A DNA stretch of 64,000 nt from Halorientalis persicus (GTDB lineage Archaea > Halobacteriota > Halobacteria > Halobacteriales > Haloarculaceae). Position numbers and translations under genes: made by a program. This document shows, in pieces, positions 42,645 to 52,060 of this stretch (position 1 is the first letter of the stretch; each line of letters starts with the position of its first letter). The notes beneath the pieces are model-generated. The model saw only the letters and a list, made by a program, of their open reading frames with translations, was not told where the DNA came from and made no database searches. The DNA lies in NCBI RefSeq assembly GCF_900110215.1, contig NZ_FOCX01000019.1:1-64000 (forward strand), written 5' to 3'.

Positions 42645-44459
42645 TCAGGAAACCGAACCGTTGCGCTGGTCGACGTAGTAGAGTCGGAAGTCACCGTTCG
42701 ATCGGACGCGGTGGATGCCGGGCGTCGTTCGCAGGTCGCGAAAGCCCGAGAGGGGGTACCGGAACCCCTGGTAGAGCCTGACCTCCTGTGCGAGGTCCCG
42801 GTCGGTGATCGGGACGTACCGGTCGCTGTCGTAGTGCGTCGAGACGTTCGTCCCGAACACCCGGTCGGGAATCCCCTCCTCTTTGCCCTCGAACAGCCTG
42901 CCGTCCGGGGTCCGGTCGGTGAACGTGGTGCCGAAGACGGCGTCGACGTAGCGGCGCGGACCGCCCCTGACACCCGCGTACTCGACGCTGGGATCGCGGT
43001 GCTCGAAGGAGTTCTCGTAGCCCTCCATACTCGTCAGCGTGACCTGGTTGGACGGCTGGAAGATGTACGGCGAACTGTGGACGTGGGCGACCTGTGCGGC
43101 CAGCAGCGCCGTGAAGGCGACGACGGCGAAAAAGCGCATCGTCCGCCAGGAGGGCCAGGGGGCCGAAACTGGAACGCCGTCGACGAGGCCGACCGCGGCG
43201 AGCACGGTGACGACGACCATCGCCGCGCCGAGATACCGGAAGGGCAGGACGGAGACGCTCCCCGCGAAGAAGACGAGGAAGGTGCCCGAGAGCAGGGCGA
43301 GTCCGACCGCCAGATACCGCAGGCGAGTCCCCCGGCGGGCGGGGTCGTCCATGCGACCCAGCCAGCCGGCCAGGACGACGAATCCAGCCACGGCCGAGAG
43401 CAACAGGCTCACGCCGAAGAGCTTGAGGAACAGTTCGGGGACGCTCCCCCCGAGGATCTCCAGCGAACTGGCTCGTCGAGTCACCTCGTCGCCGGGCGGT
43501 TCGGCACCCAGCAATCCCTGGATCAGGCCCCCCATCGCACCGTGGAACCGTTCGAACCGCGGGGTCCACAGGAGAAAGGCCGCCGTCGCGACGGCGAAGG
43601 GCGCGTAGAACGGGCGCTGTCGGCTGATCGGGTGGTCGCGGCCCCAGCGGCGGAACAGCCACTGGACGGCGACGATAGCCCCGAACAGAAGCAGGACGCT
43701 GCCGGCCTGCTGGGGGTGTAAGAGGACGACCGTGGCCGACGCGAGTGCCAACAGGACGCCCAGTCCGCTCGCCGCCCGCGGGAAGCCCGAATCCGGCAGA
43801 TCGAGGTATCTGAAGGCCAGGTAGAGGACGAAGGGGACGAAGAAGATCGCCTGACTCGTCGGGTACGGTTCGAGAAAGACGCTGACGTTGTTGATCGGGA
43901 GCAAGAGCGCGCCCGCGACGGTGCCGGTCACGAGCGCCCACCGCGAGTCGGCGACCTCGCGAACACAGAGGGGAACGAACGCGAGAAAGAGGGCGGTGAA
44001 GACGACGACCACGTACAGCATCGCCCGCGTGAGATCGACGCCCAGCACGCGGGAGACGAACACTGACACCGAGTGGATGCCGGGGTAGAGAAAGCCGACG
44101 GGGCTGAGCCGGTTCTCGGCCAGCAGGCGGGCGAATCCGAGGTGGGACAGCGAGTCACCGGGACCCCAGAAGTAGTAGTTGCGGAGGAGTGGCAGGGCCG
44201 CGACGGCGAGGACGCTCGCGGCCAGCAGGAGGAGCGCCCCCCGGCGGACGCCGCGGGTCACCGCGGGGTTGTACGCGACGAACAGCGCGAGGACCACGGC
44301 CAGCCCGAGGCCGGCCCAGAAGGCGACCGGGGTCGCGGCGTACACGTCGAGTTCGTAGCGGCGACCGGGGTCGAGCCAGGCGGCGACGGTCGCCGTCGCG
44401 AAGGCGAGATAGCCGAGTGCGAGCGACAGCCGCGCCGACCGCACGGGCTCAGTCCCCAT
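42645..44459 (-). CDS. Large membrane protein, probable glycan polymerase or GT-C enzyme
   Basis: A 604-residue protein with a dozen or so hydrophobic segments over about residues 1-450 and a soluble C-terminal tail. NYYFWGPGDSLSHLGFARLL followed by FLYPGIHSVSVFVSRVLG in an external loop is an acidic motif like those of GT-C transferases and haloarchaeal surface-glycan membrane proteins. The position between a GT4 gene and a flippase supports polymerisation or transfer of the glycan. No firm family is assigned. Confidence 0.75.
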   Translation of the reverse strand: MGTEPVRSARLSLALGYLAFATATVAAWLDPGRRYELDVYAATPVAFWAGLGLAVVLALFVAYNPAVTRGVRRGALLLLAASVLAVAALPLLRNYYFWGPGDSLSHLGFARLLAENRLSPVGFLYPGIHSVSVFVSRVLGVDLTRAMLYVVVVFTALFLAFVPLCVREVADSRWALVTGTVAGALLLPINNVSVFLEPYPTSQAIFFVPFVLYLAFRYLDLPDSGFPRAASGLGVLLALASATVVLLHPQQAGSVLLLFGAIVAVQWLFRRWGRDHPISRQRPFYAPFAVATAAFLLWTPRFERFHGAMGGLIQGLLGAEPPGDEVTRRASSLEILGGSVPELFLKLFGVSLLLSAVAGFVVLAGWLGRMDDPARRGTRLRYLAVGLALLSGTFLVFFAGSVSVLPFRYLGAAMVVVTVLAAVGLVDGVPVSAPWPSWRTMRFFAVVAFTALLAAQVAHVHSSPYIFQPSNQVTLTSMEGYENSFEHRDPSVEYAGVRGGPRRYVDAVFGTTFTDRTPDGRLFEGKEEGIPDRVFGTNVSTHYDSDRYVPITDRDLAQEVRLYQGFRYPLSGFRDLRTTPGIHRVRSNGDFRLYYVDQRNGSVS

Positions 44460-44648
44460 CCGTCACCCCTGTCCCGTCGATGCTTGGGCGTTCGTGCGGC
44501 GTTGGGTGTGTCCATACAGTCATGTCGAGTCGTAGCGTCGGTCGGGTGGGCCGAACCCCTCGCGGGGCGTTGTAATGGGGCGCTTTGCGGGCTCGACCAC
44601 GACGTTCGGCACTCGCTACGGGGCCAGCCGATCGCCCGAGACTCACGC

Positions 44649-45656
44649 TCACGCTCGGTCGTCCAGTACCTCGTCGTAGACGGCCCGGATGCGCTGGCCC
44701 ATCCGTTCGAGGCTGAGGTCGCGGGCGTGGTCACGACCGTTCGAGGGCCCGCCGGCGCGCAGGACCTCGACGAGACCGTCGATCAGTTCGGGATCGGTTC
44801 GGCCGACACCCGACGGTGTCACGCCGTCGAGTCGTTCGGGCACGTCGCCGACCGCCGTAGCCACGACCGGCGTGTTACAGGCCATCGCTTCCTTGACGGT
44901 GTTGGGCGAGCCTTCCCGTTTCGAAGTCAACAACAACACGTCGGCCGCGTTCATGTAGGTCGGCATCTTCGAGTGGGGCACGTCCGAGATCGTCTGGAGC
45001 GTGACCGACTCGTCGAGGCGCTCGCGAGCGCGCTCGACCACCCGCTCGGCGCGGGGGAAGTCCTTGACCTCCCGTTTGGGCGGGTAGGGGAACAGGACGT
45101 GTCGCGCCGAGTCGTTCCAGCCGAGTTCGGCGCGGGCGTCGGCCTGTGGCCGCGGGACGAACGTGTCCAGGTCGACGCCGTGGGGGATGACGTGGCAGTC
45201 CCGGTCGAGTTCGGCGGCCATCCGGTCGGACATGACGATCACCGCGTCGACGTGGGGGACGAGCCGTCTGGTCACCCAGCCGTACTCGCCGAGCAGGTCC
45301 GAGCCCCACAGCGAGAGGACGACCGGCAGTCGCGGCTGGACGACCGCGGGCGGCGCGGTCAGCCCGTAGTTGGCGTGCAAGAGATCGTAGTCGCCAAGCG
45401 AGTGCCGGAGCGCCCGGGTCCCGAAACGCGCGTAATCGAACAGGGAGCGTTGCCCCGTCGTCCCGGCCTCGACCGACGCGCTGTGGCTCTTGCCGGGCAC
45501 GGACACGGTCGTCGAGGCGATGCCGAAGGACGCGATCGTGCGCAACTGGCGCTCGTAGAACTGCGCCTCCTGGTTGGTGACGAAGTTCAGCACGTCGAGC
45601 GGGCGCGCGCCGGTGTCGGTCCGGGTGTCGTCCCGGTGGCGGCTACTGAGCGTCAC
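44649..45656 (-). CDS. Glycosyltransferase family 4
   Basis: A 335-residue GT-B retaining glycosyltransferase. LNFVTNQEAQFYERQLRTIA starts the N-terminal domain, VLFPYPPKREVKDFPRAERV is the linker and donor-site region, and the E-x7-E motif is EGSPNTVKEAMACNTPVVAT. It should add a sugar to the lipid-linked glycan in the cytoplasm. Its start overlaps the upstream gene's stop by 4 bases. Confidence 0.92.
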   Translation of the reverse strand: MTLSSRHRDDTRTDTGARPLDVLNFVTNQEAQFYERQLRTIASFGIASTTVSVPGKSHSASVEAGTTGQRSLFDYARFGTRALRHSLGDYDLLHANYGLTAPPAVVQPRLPVVLSLWGSDLLGEYGWVTRRLVPHVDAVIVMSDRMAAELDRDCHVIPHGVDLDTFVPRPQADARAELGWNDSARHVLFPYPPKREVKDFPRAERVVERARERLDESVTLQTISDVPHSKMPTYMNAADVLLLTSKREGSPNTVKEAMACNTPVVATAVGDVPERLDGVTPSGVGRTDPELIDGLVEVLRAGGPSNGRDHARDLSLERMGQRIRAVYDEVLDDRA

Positions 45657-46663
45657 CGAACTAGGGCCTGGTAGGTCTTTTTCGCCAGCGCCATCGTTCG
45701 GCCGCCCGATTCGACGACGTAGTACGGCACCAGTTCCGCGCCGAACTTGCTCTTGTACTGGCAGAGTCGTTCGGTGTTGGCCCCCATCAGGTCGTAGGTC
45801 GTCACCGACTCACGGGGCGGATCGTCGATGATGTCCTCGATGATGCGCCAGTGGAGCAGGCTGTTGAGGCCGACGCCATCGTGGACGGTGCGGGTGCCGC
45901 CCTGCCAGAAGTAGGCGGCGTCGTTGGAGTAGAGGACGGTGATCCCGGTGAGGAACTGCCCGGACGCGTCTCGGGCGACGTAGATCCGGGCGCGGCCGGT
46001 CTCCAGAAGCGAGGCCACCAGATCCGAGACGTAGGCCCACGAGAGGGGATAGTTCCGGCCCTGTTCCTCGTAGCGGGCGCGGGTCTGCTCGTAGATGGCG
46101 CGGGCGTCGTTGCGGTCGCCCCGTTCGACGGTCACGTCCAGATCCTCGGCGTCCCGCACGTCTCGCCGCAGACTCTTGCTGAAGTCCTTCCGGACGGACT
46201 CGGGGTCCCGTCCCGCCAGGTCGAGCTGGTAGGTGAACTGCGTCCCGAGATCGAAGTCCTGCCACCGGAACGGCCGGGGGTCCGCGTAAGTCGTGTTACA
46301 GATCATCCGGAACAGTTCCAGCGGGGAGTCGCTCTCGATCTCCTCGAGGACCGCCTCGGTGAACCGCCGGTTCACCTTCTCCTGTTTGCGGCGTTTCGGG
46401 CTCTGGGGCATCAGGACGGGGCCGAGCCGGGAAACGCTCATGCCGGGGGGCGGCGAGAACACGAGCGTGCTGAACAGCCGCTCGGCGACCACGACCGGCA
46501 TCAACCCGACCGGTTGATCGCCCTTGTACCCCGCGAACAGTCGGAGGTCGCCGTCCACGTGTTCGCCGAGCACTTCGAGCGCCGCCGGCGCGTGGAAGAC
46601 CTCGAAGCCCGCGTCGGGGAGGACCGACTCCCACTCGTCGATCTCGATGGGTTCGACTCGCAT
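45653..46663 (-). CDS. FemAB/GNAT-like acyltransferase (copy 1)
   Basis: A 336-residue protein of the FemAB-like GNAT group. It has FEVFHAPAALEVLGEHVDGD, DPESVRKDFSKSLRRDVRDA and, near the end, TYDLMGANTERLCQYKSKFG, all shared in pattern with the protein at 62317-63288. Bacterial relatives add amino acids to peptidoglycan; here an acyl or aminoacyl transfer to glycan is probable. A TATA-like CGATAACAA is 39 bases upstream. First gene of the run 46663-41166. Confidence 0.85.
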   Translation of the reverse strand: MRVEPIEIDEWESVLPDAGFEVFHAPAALEVLGEHVDGDLRLFAGYKGDQPVGLMPVVVAERLFSTLVFSPPPGMSVSRLGPVLMPQSPKRRKQEKVNRRFTEAVLEEIESDSPLELFRMICNTTYADPRPFRWQDFDLGTQFTYQLDLAGRDPESVRKDFSKSLRRDVRDAEDLDVTVERGDRNDARAIYEQTRARYEEQGRNYPLSWAYVSDLVASLLETGRARIYVARDASGQFLTGITVLYSNDAAYFWQGGTRTVHDGVGLNSLLHWRIIEDIIDDPPRESVTTYDLMGANTERLCQYKSKFGAELVPYYVVESGGRTMALAKKTYQALVR

Positions 46664-46758
46664 CGCTGAATCTGCCGACGAAACGCTCAGTCACACCTTT
46701 GTTATCGTGGGCCTACCGGACCCACGTGGTGGCTGTCACCGCTCGTCCCGCGAACCCA

Positions 46759-47676
46759 TCACTGTCGCTGTGGCGTCGACTGCGGATCGACCGCAGTCGG
46801 GTGATCCATGCTCGCGTAGAGGTCGCCCAGCGGCCCGATCCAGGCACCCATGTCGAGCGCTCGCTCGATCAGCCGGCGGTAGAGCCGCTCGTAGCCCGCG
46901 TAGTCGTCGCTGAAGTACCGCGGGTGCCACAGGACCGACATCGCCGCCTCGTTCTCGCGGGCCTCGCCCAGGAGCGATTCACAGACGTTCCAGGCGCGGT
47001 CCCACTCGGTCTCGGGATCGGGGAGGGTCTGTTCCATGACGGTCACGGGGAAGACGACGAAGGCGTCGTCGAACGGGCGGAACGGTTCGTACCGGTCCCG
47101 GAAGCCGTACGCGTCCCGAGAGCCGGGTGTCGCGTCGTAACGCAACCCGACGGCGCGCTGGCGGATCCAGGTGTCGGGGCGCTCGCAATTCAGGTAGTGT
47201 TGGCGGCCGCCGAGGATGCCGTGGCCCAGGATCTCCTCGATGCGGGACTTCTCGGTGGCGAGCATCGCCGTGTCCCGGTAGGACTCGAAGGAGCCGTGGA
47301 GGCCGACCTCCCAGCCGTCGCGGTCGAGTTTTCGGATCACGTCGCGGACGGCCTCGTCCGACAGCGAGTAGCGGCCGGCGTAGAGCCGCCAGGCCGACGG
47401 GTCGGCCAGGTCCGCGGTCGGGCGGTCGCCGAACAGCGACTGTTCGTCGAGGAAGTACCAGCTCGACCGGACGCCGTGGTTCGATTCGATGTCCATCACG
47501 CGCTCGAAGGTCCAGTAGGGGTTCCGATCCGGCAGGAGGTCGAGCAGGTGCCGCGGGTCCCGATCCGTGAGCGCGTAGTACAGCGACTGGTAGGTCTTGT
47601 ACGGGCGGTCTACGTCGTGGGAGAGACAGAGCGCGAACGCGGCGTCGTCGGCGACGGTCCCGTCCAGCCAGCTCAT
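46759..47676 (-). CDS. Polysaccharide deacetylase-like protein
   Basis: The 305-residue product has LCLSHDVDRPYKTYQSLYYA, with the HDVDRP metal motif of haloarchaeal deacetylase relatives, GWEVGLHGSFESYRD as the second motif and AMSVLWHPRYFSDD near the end. It probably removes acyl groups from a glycan amino sugar. ATG 47676 overlaps the stop of the next-upstream gene by 4 bases. Some catalytic positions differ from NodB, so activity is not certain. Confidence 0.82.
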   Translation of the reverse strand: MSWLDGTVADDAAFALCLSHDVDRPYKTYQSLYYALTDRDPRHLLDLLPDRNPYWTFERVMDIESNHGVRSSWYFLDEQSLFGDRPTADLADPSAWRLYAGRYSLSDEAVRDVIRKLDRDGWEVGLHGSFESYRDTAMLATEKSRIEEILGHGILGGRQHYLNCERPDTWIRQRAVGLRYDATPGSRDAYGFRDRYEPFRPFDDAFVVFPVTVMEQTLPDPETEWDRAWNVCESLLGEARENEAAMSVLWHPRYFSDDYAGYERLYRRLIERALDMGAWIGPLGDLYASMDHPTAVDPQSTPQRQ

Positions 47677-48530
47677 GAAGAGACCAGTGTGAGCCCGCGT
47701 TTGACGGCGTTGATTGCCGCGTCCTTGGCCCCTTCGACGAGCCATTCGGGGCGGCTCCCGGCCCAGCGGTTTGGATGGGAGAGCAGACAGACGCGGTCGA
47801 CACCCCCCGACAACAGGAGCCCGGCTAGTTCCGGCGTCGTGTCGACCTGCACCCGTTTGTCACCTTCGCCCATCGTGTGATCTTTGACCTTGAGGTCGCC
47901 GTCCCGCCAGGTGCGGCCAGTATCGGAGAAGTAGGTTACGTCGGTGAAGTCCAACGAGAGGTAGGCCTCGCCCAGTAGATCGTAGTCCGCGGGGTCGGCG
48001 TGCTCCCAGAGGTCGCGATTGTCGTGGGGCGAGAGGGGATTGCCGTGCATACAGACGGTCTCCACGTCGACGAGCCCCCGGAGCCGGCCGAGTTCGCGCT
48101 CGAAGGAGGCGAGTGCGGCCCGGGGGTCGCCGTCGGCCCGGTCGAGGTCCTCGTAGTGATAGCCGATTTCGTGGCCGAGCGCGGCGATGCGTTCGATCAG
48201 GGTCGGGCGGAAGGTCTTGTCGATGGTCCTGACGTAGTAGGTGCTCTCCACGCCGCGTTCGGCCTCGATCCGCGCCATCGCGAGGGCGTTGCGCGGCTTC
48301 CGATCCATGTCGTGGCGCAGGACGGCGAGCCGCTCGGGGAGTCCCGTTCCGCCGTCGGGCGTTGGATCCGACGTTTTATCACTGGGTCGCTCGGGGGGCG
48401 ATTCGGTCCCGGTCGCGTCGGCGCGACGGGTGAGGTACTCCCGGACCGGGAGGAACTCGTAGCCGGCCGCCAGTCCCGCGTCGAGGAGTCGGCCGTACAT
48501 CGGATAGGTGAAATCAACGTATCGGGACAT
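47673..48530 (-). CDS. Polysaccharide deacetylase-like protein, second of a pair
   Basis: A 285-residue protein with LAVLRHDMDRKPRNALAMAR (metal Asp and His region), ALGHEIGYHYEDLDRADGDP and VCMHGNPLSPHDNRDLWEHA. This is the carbohydrate esterase 4-like barrel seen in glycan loci. A low-complexity insertion lies at about residues 40-65. Translationally coupled to the deacetylase gene after it. A CATAACTA element lies about 108 bases before the start. Confidence 0.82.
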   Translation of the reverse strand: MSRYVDFTYPMYGRLLDAGLAAGYEFLPVREYLTRRADATGTESPPERPSDKTSDPTPDGGTGLPERLAVLRHDMDRKPRNALAMARIEAERGVESTYYVRTIDKTFRPTLIERIAALGHEIGYHYEDLDRADGDPRAALASFERELGRLRGLVDVETVCMHGNPLSPHDNRDLWEHADPADYDLLGEAYLSLDFTDVTYFSDTGRTWRDGDLKVKDHTMGEGDKRVQVDTTPELAGLLLSGGVDRVCLLSHPNRWAGSRPEWLVEGAKDAAINAVKRGLTLVSS

Positions 48531-48839
48531 CTAGATGGGCCTCCGTTGTGGGCTGACCGGACGGCGACGGCGGGTGCAGGTCGCCACCGTCGGCCGCGGT
48601 CCGTCGTTCGTCACCCGCTGCCCACGCTGGCGGCTTAGTTATGCCCGACCTGTCCGGCGGTAGGAGCGTGGTGTCCGGTGAAACGATCCGATGGGCGAGA
48701 GGTCACTTCGAGCGGGCGTCGACACCGTCGCTCGCGTCCTGATCCGGGACCCGACGGGGGGCCGTCGACGCCGGTCGTCACGCTCGGGGTGGGTCCTAAT
48801 CCCACGATAACTTAGGCGAGTGAAACGGTCGGTTGCCCC
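48531..48839. other. Intergenic, 309 bases, divergent promoters
   Basis: It contains CATAACTA on the minus strand (48636-48643) and CGATAACT on the plus strand. A single partial ORB-like word, TCCGGTGAAAC, at 48674 has no partner. Confidence 0.5.
48805..48812 (+). promoter_or_regulatory. CATAACAA-like element (CGATAACT)
   Basis: Centred about 31 bases before ATG 48840. Confidence 0.45.
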
Positions 48840-49946
48840 ATGACCGGGGACCGACGACGGGTGCTATTCGACATCAACCACCCCGCACAGGTGCACCTGT
48901 TTCGGCCGCTCGTTCGCGACCTGGCGGGACGGGGCCACGAGACGCTGGTCACTTCACGTGACAAGGAGATCACGACGGAACTGCTGGACGCGTACGACAT
49001 CCCACACGAGTGTCTCTCGACCGAGGGCGGCGGCCTGTTCGCGACGGCTGCCGAGATGGGCGTCAAGGGTATCCGGCTCTACCGCATCGCCCGGTCGTTC
49101 GATCCCGATGTCGTAGTCGCGCGGCCGAATCCGCCCGCAATCTACGTCGCGAATCTGCTCGGTGCCCGGAGTGTAATGTTGCGGGACACCGTGATCCCCT
49201 CCCGGCTCCTGCGCGCGTGTTATCGCGGACTGATGCTCCCGTTCGTCGACGATCTCTGTGCGCCGGCGGGGTTCGAGACGAGCCTGACCGGCGGGCAGAA
49301 CCACACGCTCGGGTTCCAGGAACTGACCTACCTCCACCCCGACCGGTTCGAACCGGACCGCGAGCGCCTGGAGACACACGGCGTCGCGACCGACGACCCG
49401 TACTTCGTCCTCCGCTTTGCGGCGTGGGACGCCTACCACGACGTGGGCGGTGGCGGCTGGTCCGCCGCGGGCAAGCGCGAACTGGTCGATGCCCTCTCGG
49501 AATACGGGACGGTGTATATCACGAGCGAGGCCGACCTGCCCGCCGAGTTCGCCGAGTACGAACTGACGGTGCCGCCACACCTGATCCACGACCTGCTCTA
49601 CTTCGCGGACCTCTACGCCGGTGACTCCCAGACGATGGCGACGGAAGCCGCACTGCTGGGGACGCCGGTGATCCGGGTCAACTCGAAGGTCGGTACCCAC
49701 GAGATGCACAATTTCGAGGATCTAGAGCGGCGGGGCCTGCTCTACTCGTTCCGCGACGAAAAGCGGGCGCTGGCGAAGGCCCGCGAACTGGTCGCCGAGG
49801 GCGACGAGGCCGACTGGCAACGCCGCCGTCGCGAGTTGATCGCCGACAAACCCGACGTGGGTGCCTATCTGCGAGATCTGATCCTCGATCCCGACGCGGC
49901 GGGGCGGGACCGCGAGGATCGGCGGCTGACCGCCCCGTCGAGCTGA
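48840..49946 (+). CDS. DUF354 protein, GT-B/UDP-GlcNAc 2-epimerase-like
   Basis: A 368-residue protein of the DUF354 family. RVLFDINHPAQVHLFRPLVR is the characteristic N-terminus, VVVARPNPPAIYVANLLGAR follows, and YAGDSQTMATEAALLGTPVI is the nucleotide-sugar site of the GT-B fold. The family resembles UDP-GlcNAc 2-epimerases and glycosyltransferases; either activity is possible here. It stands among glycan genes and begins a plus-strand run with the Gfo/Idh gene at 50040. Confidence 0.88.
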   Translation: MTGDRRRVLFDINHPAQVHLFRPLVRDLAGRGHETLVTSRDKEITTELLDAYDIPHECLSTEGGGLFATAAEMGVKGIRLYRIARSFDPDVVVARPNPPAIYVANLLGARSVMLRDTVIPSRLLRACYRGLMLPFVDDLCAPAGFETSLTGGQNHTLGFQELTYLHPDRFEPDRERLETHGVATDDPYFVLRFAAWDAYHDVGGGGWSAAGKRELVDALSEYGTVYITSEADLPAEFAEYELTVPPHLIHDLLYFADLYAGDSQTMATEAALLGTPVIRVNSKVGTHEMHNFEDLERRGLLYSFRDEKRALAKARELVAEGDEADWQRRRRELIADKPDVGAYLRDLILDPDAAGRDREDRRLTAPSS

Positions 49947-50004
49947 GCGGCCGATCCAGCGACTATCACCATCGGTTGAGACTGCTTATCGGCCGTTGGC
50001 CGGG

Positions 50005-50012
50005 AATAACAA
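50005..50012 (+). promoter_or_regulatory. CATAACAA-like element (AATAACAA)
   Basis: Centred about 31 bases before ATG 50040. Confidence 0.5.
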
Positions 50013-50039
50013 TGAGTGCCCGGCACCCGAGCAAAGCCC

Positions 50040-51143
50040 ATGTCGTTACGCACAGCCGTCGTCGGCGGCGGGACGGTTTCTGACAACCACCTCGACGGGC
50101 TCGAATCACTCCCGTTGACGACGCTCGCCGCGTTCTGTGACATCGACAGCGACCGCGTCCGGGCGGTCGCCGCCGAGTACGGCATCACCGGCTACACCGA
50201 CCCCGAGACGATGTTCGCCGAAGCCGATCTCGACTGGGTCCATCTCTGTACGCCGGTCGGGACGCACCTGGACCTGGCGACGAGCGCCATCGCGGCCGGG
50301 ATTCCGGTGTTGATCCAGAAACCGATCACGGAGACTGCCGCGGAGTACGAGCAACTCGCCGAGACCGCGCGTGACCACGGCGTGCACGTCTCGGCGGTCC
50401 ACAACCACGTCTTCGACCCGGCGATGCGAGAGTTGACGACGGCGCTCCAGCAGGACGCGGTGGGCGAGGTCCGGGCCGTCGACGTGCGGTACACCGGGCA
50501 AACCTACCCCGACGACGTGCGCCGGGGCGAGTGGGCCTTCGACCTCCCCGGCGGCGAGTTCGAGGAGGGGCTGCCACACCCGCTGTACCTGTTGCTCCGC
50601 GTGGGCGGGTATCCCCGTGCGGAGGGCGACGTGCAAGTCGTCACGCACTGCCGCGGCGAGTACGAGCGGCCGTTCACCTACGACGGGGCGAAGCTTCAGT
50701 ACTGCAGTCGGGAGGACCTGCTCTGCAGTGCGACGTTGACGCCCGGTCGTGTCCCCGACAAGAGCGTGACCGTCCACGGCGAGGACGGCGTGTTGATCGC
50801 CGACCTGATCTCACAGACGCTGGTCCGGCTGGATCGGGACTATCAGGCTTCCCCTATCGCCCGTGCGCGAAGCAACGTCGACCGCGCAGTCGCTCGTCTG
50901 CGTGGGAACGCGGCGAATCTCAGGCGTGTGATCGCACGCCGGCGCAACGACGACTGGGAGACGAAGACGGAACTCGACGCCCACGCCTACCAGTTCGAGG
51001 CCGAAGCGCTGGCGCTCACCGGCGACCGCGAGCCCCCCGTCCCGCTGGCGGAGGCCGGCTGGACCATCCGGCTGATGGAGGCCATCCGCGACGCCGCGGC
51101 CGACCGGACGGAGGCCACCCAGGACGTGTCGGTCTCGAACTGA
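50040..51143 (+). CDS. Gfo/Idh/MocA oxidoreductase with QKP motif
   Basis: A 367-residue dehydrogenase. LRTAVVGGGTVSDNHLDGLE is the Rossmann start. The usual EKP is QKP in IPVLIQKPITETAAEYE, keeping the catalytic Lys. HPLYLLLRVGGYPRAEGDVQ is in the substrate domain. Close to an acyltransferase gene that is convergent with it. It is the third sugar-nucleotide-type Gfo/Idh of the glycan region; the substrate is unknown. Confidence 0.9.
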   Translation: MSLRTAVVGGGTVSDNHLDGLESLPLTTLAAFCDIDSDRVRAVAAEYGITGYTDPETMFAEADLDWVHLCTPVGTHLDLATSAIAAGIPVLIQKPITETAAEYEQLAETARDHGVHVSAVHNHVFDPAMRELTTALQQDAVGEVRAVDVRYTGQTYPDDVRRGEWAFDLPGGEFEEGLPHPLYLLLRVGGYPRAEGDVQVVTHCRGEYERPFTYDGAKLQYCSREDLLCSATLTPGRVPDKSVTVHGEDGVLIADLISQTLVRLDRDYQASPIARARSNVDRAVARLRGNAANLRRVIARRRNDDWETKTELDAHAYQFEAEALALTGDREPPVPLAEAGWTIRLMEAIRDAAADRTEATQDVSVSN

Positions 51144-51168
51144 TCCGTACTGACTCTCTCGTGACTCC

Positions 51169-51747
51169 TCAGCGCTCGTTTTCGCCCTCCAATGTCTCGG
51201 GTAGTGGGTGGTGTTCGGCGGGCACGCCCGCCGCGAGTGTCTCCGGCGGCACGTCCTCGGTGACGACCGCGCCAGCGGCGACGAAGGCCCGCTCGCCGAC
51301 GGTCACACCTGGCAGGATCGTGGCGTTCGCGCCGACCGAGGCGTGTGCCGAGATCGTCGGACCGGTCAGCCCCACGTCCGTCCTGAGGGGGTAAGGATCG
51401 TTGGTCAGCACGGCGTGTGGGCCGAGGAAGACGCCGTCGCCGACCGTCGTCTCGGGGGGCACGTAGACCCCGGTCTGCATACTCACGGCGTCGCCGACGG
51501 TGCAGGTCCCGTCGAGGACGGCGTTGGTCCCGAGAACCACGTCGTCGCCCACGGTCGTGTCCTCCCGCACGATGGCGTTGTGGCCGGTCGTGAAGTTCCG
51601 ACCGATCCACACGTCGGGATAGACGATGGTGCCCGACCTGATGGTCGCGCCGTCGCCGACCCGTGGTGCGCGCTCGTCCGCACCCGGCGACAGGAACTCG
51701 ACCGACGATGCGATCTCACAGTGCTGGCCGATCCGTGTCTCGGTCAC
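51169..51747 (-). CDS. Left-handed beta-helix acyltransferase (WbpD-like)
   Basis: A 192-residue hexapeptide-repeat protein: repeats such as VGDGATIRSGTIVYPDVWIG, VGDGVFLGPHAVLTNDPYPL and VGANATILPGVTVGERAFVA build the left-handed helix. The layout and length match N-acetyltransferases of the WbpD/WlbB group, which acetylate the 3-amino group of a UDP-HexNAc uronic acid. It would supply the missing step of the 27-31 kb cassette. CATAACAA lies about 96 bases upstream (51839-51846). Confidence 0.88.
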   Translation of the reverse strand: MTETRIGQHCEIASSVEFLSPGADERAPRVGDGATIRSGTIVYPDVWIGRNFTTGHNAIVREDTTVGDDVVLGTNAVLDGTCTVGDAVSMQTGVYVPPETTVGDGVFLGPHAVLTNDPYPLRTDVGLTGPTISAHASVGANATILPGVTVGERAFVAAGAVVTEDVPPETLAAGVPAEHHPLPETLEGENER

Positions 51748-52060
51748 GTTTTCCCCCCGGGGACGCTCGTTCCCGCGACGGTGCCGTCACCGTCTCGGCA
51801 CGCCCCCGGTGAGTCGTGGCTTACCACGAGTAACGGCTTTGTTATGGCGCTCCTGTCCGGGTTCCCGGTATGTCGTGGCGACACGGCTCTCGGGTCCGCC
51901 CACGACCGCCAGCGTTGCATCGGCTGACCGACCGCGATACACGCGTTTCACCGCGAGCCGTGCTATCGCCCGAACACAGCCGGGAGGTAAACGGTATCTT
52001 CGGCGTATCACGATTTCCCTGATCGTAACGAAGTGGCCGGCTACGGTAGCTGGGCGGACA

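Noticed and set aside
48671-48684. Word GTGTCCGGTGAAAC resembling half of the 24 kb ORB
   Set aside because: Single, with the other half absent, no partner and no AT-rich core.
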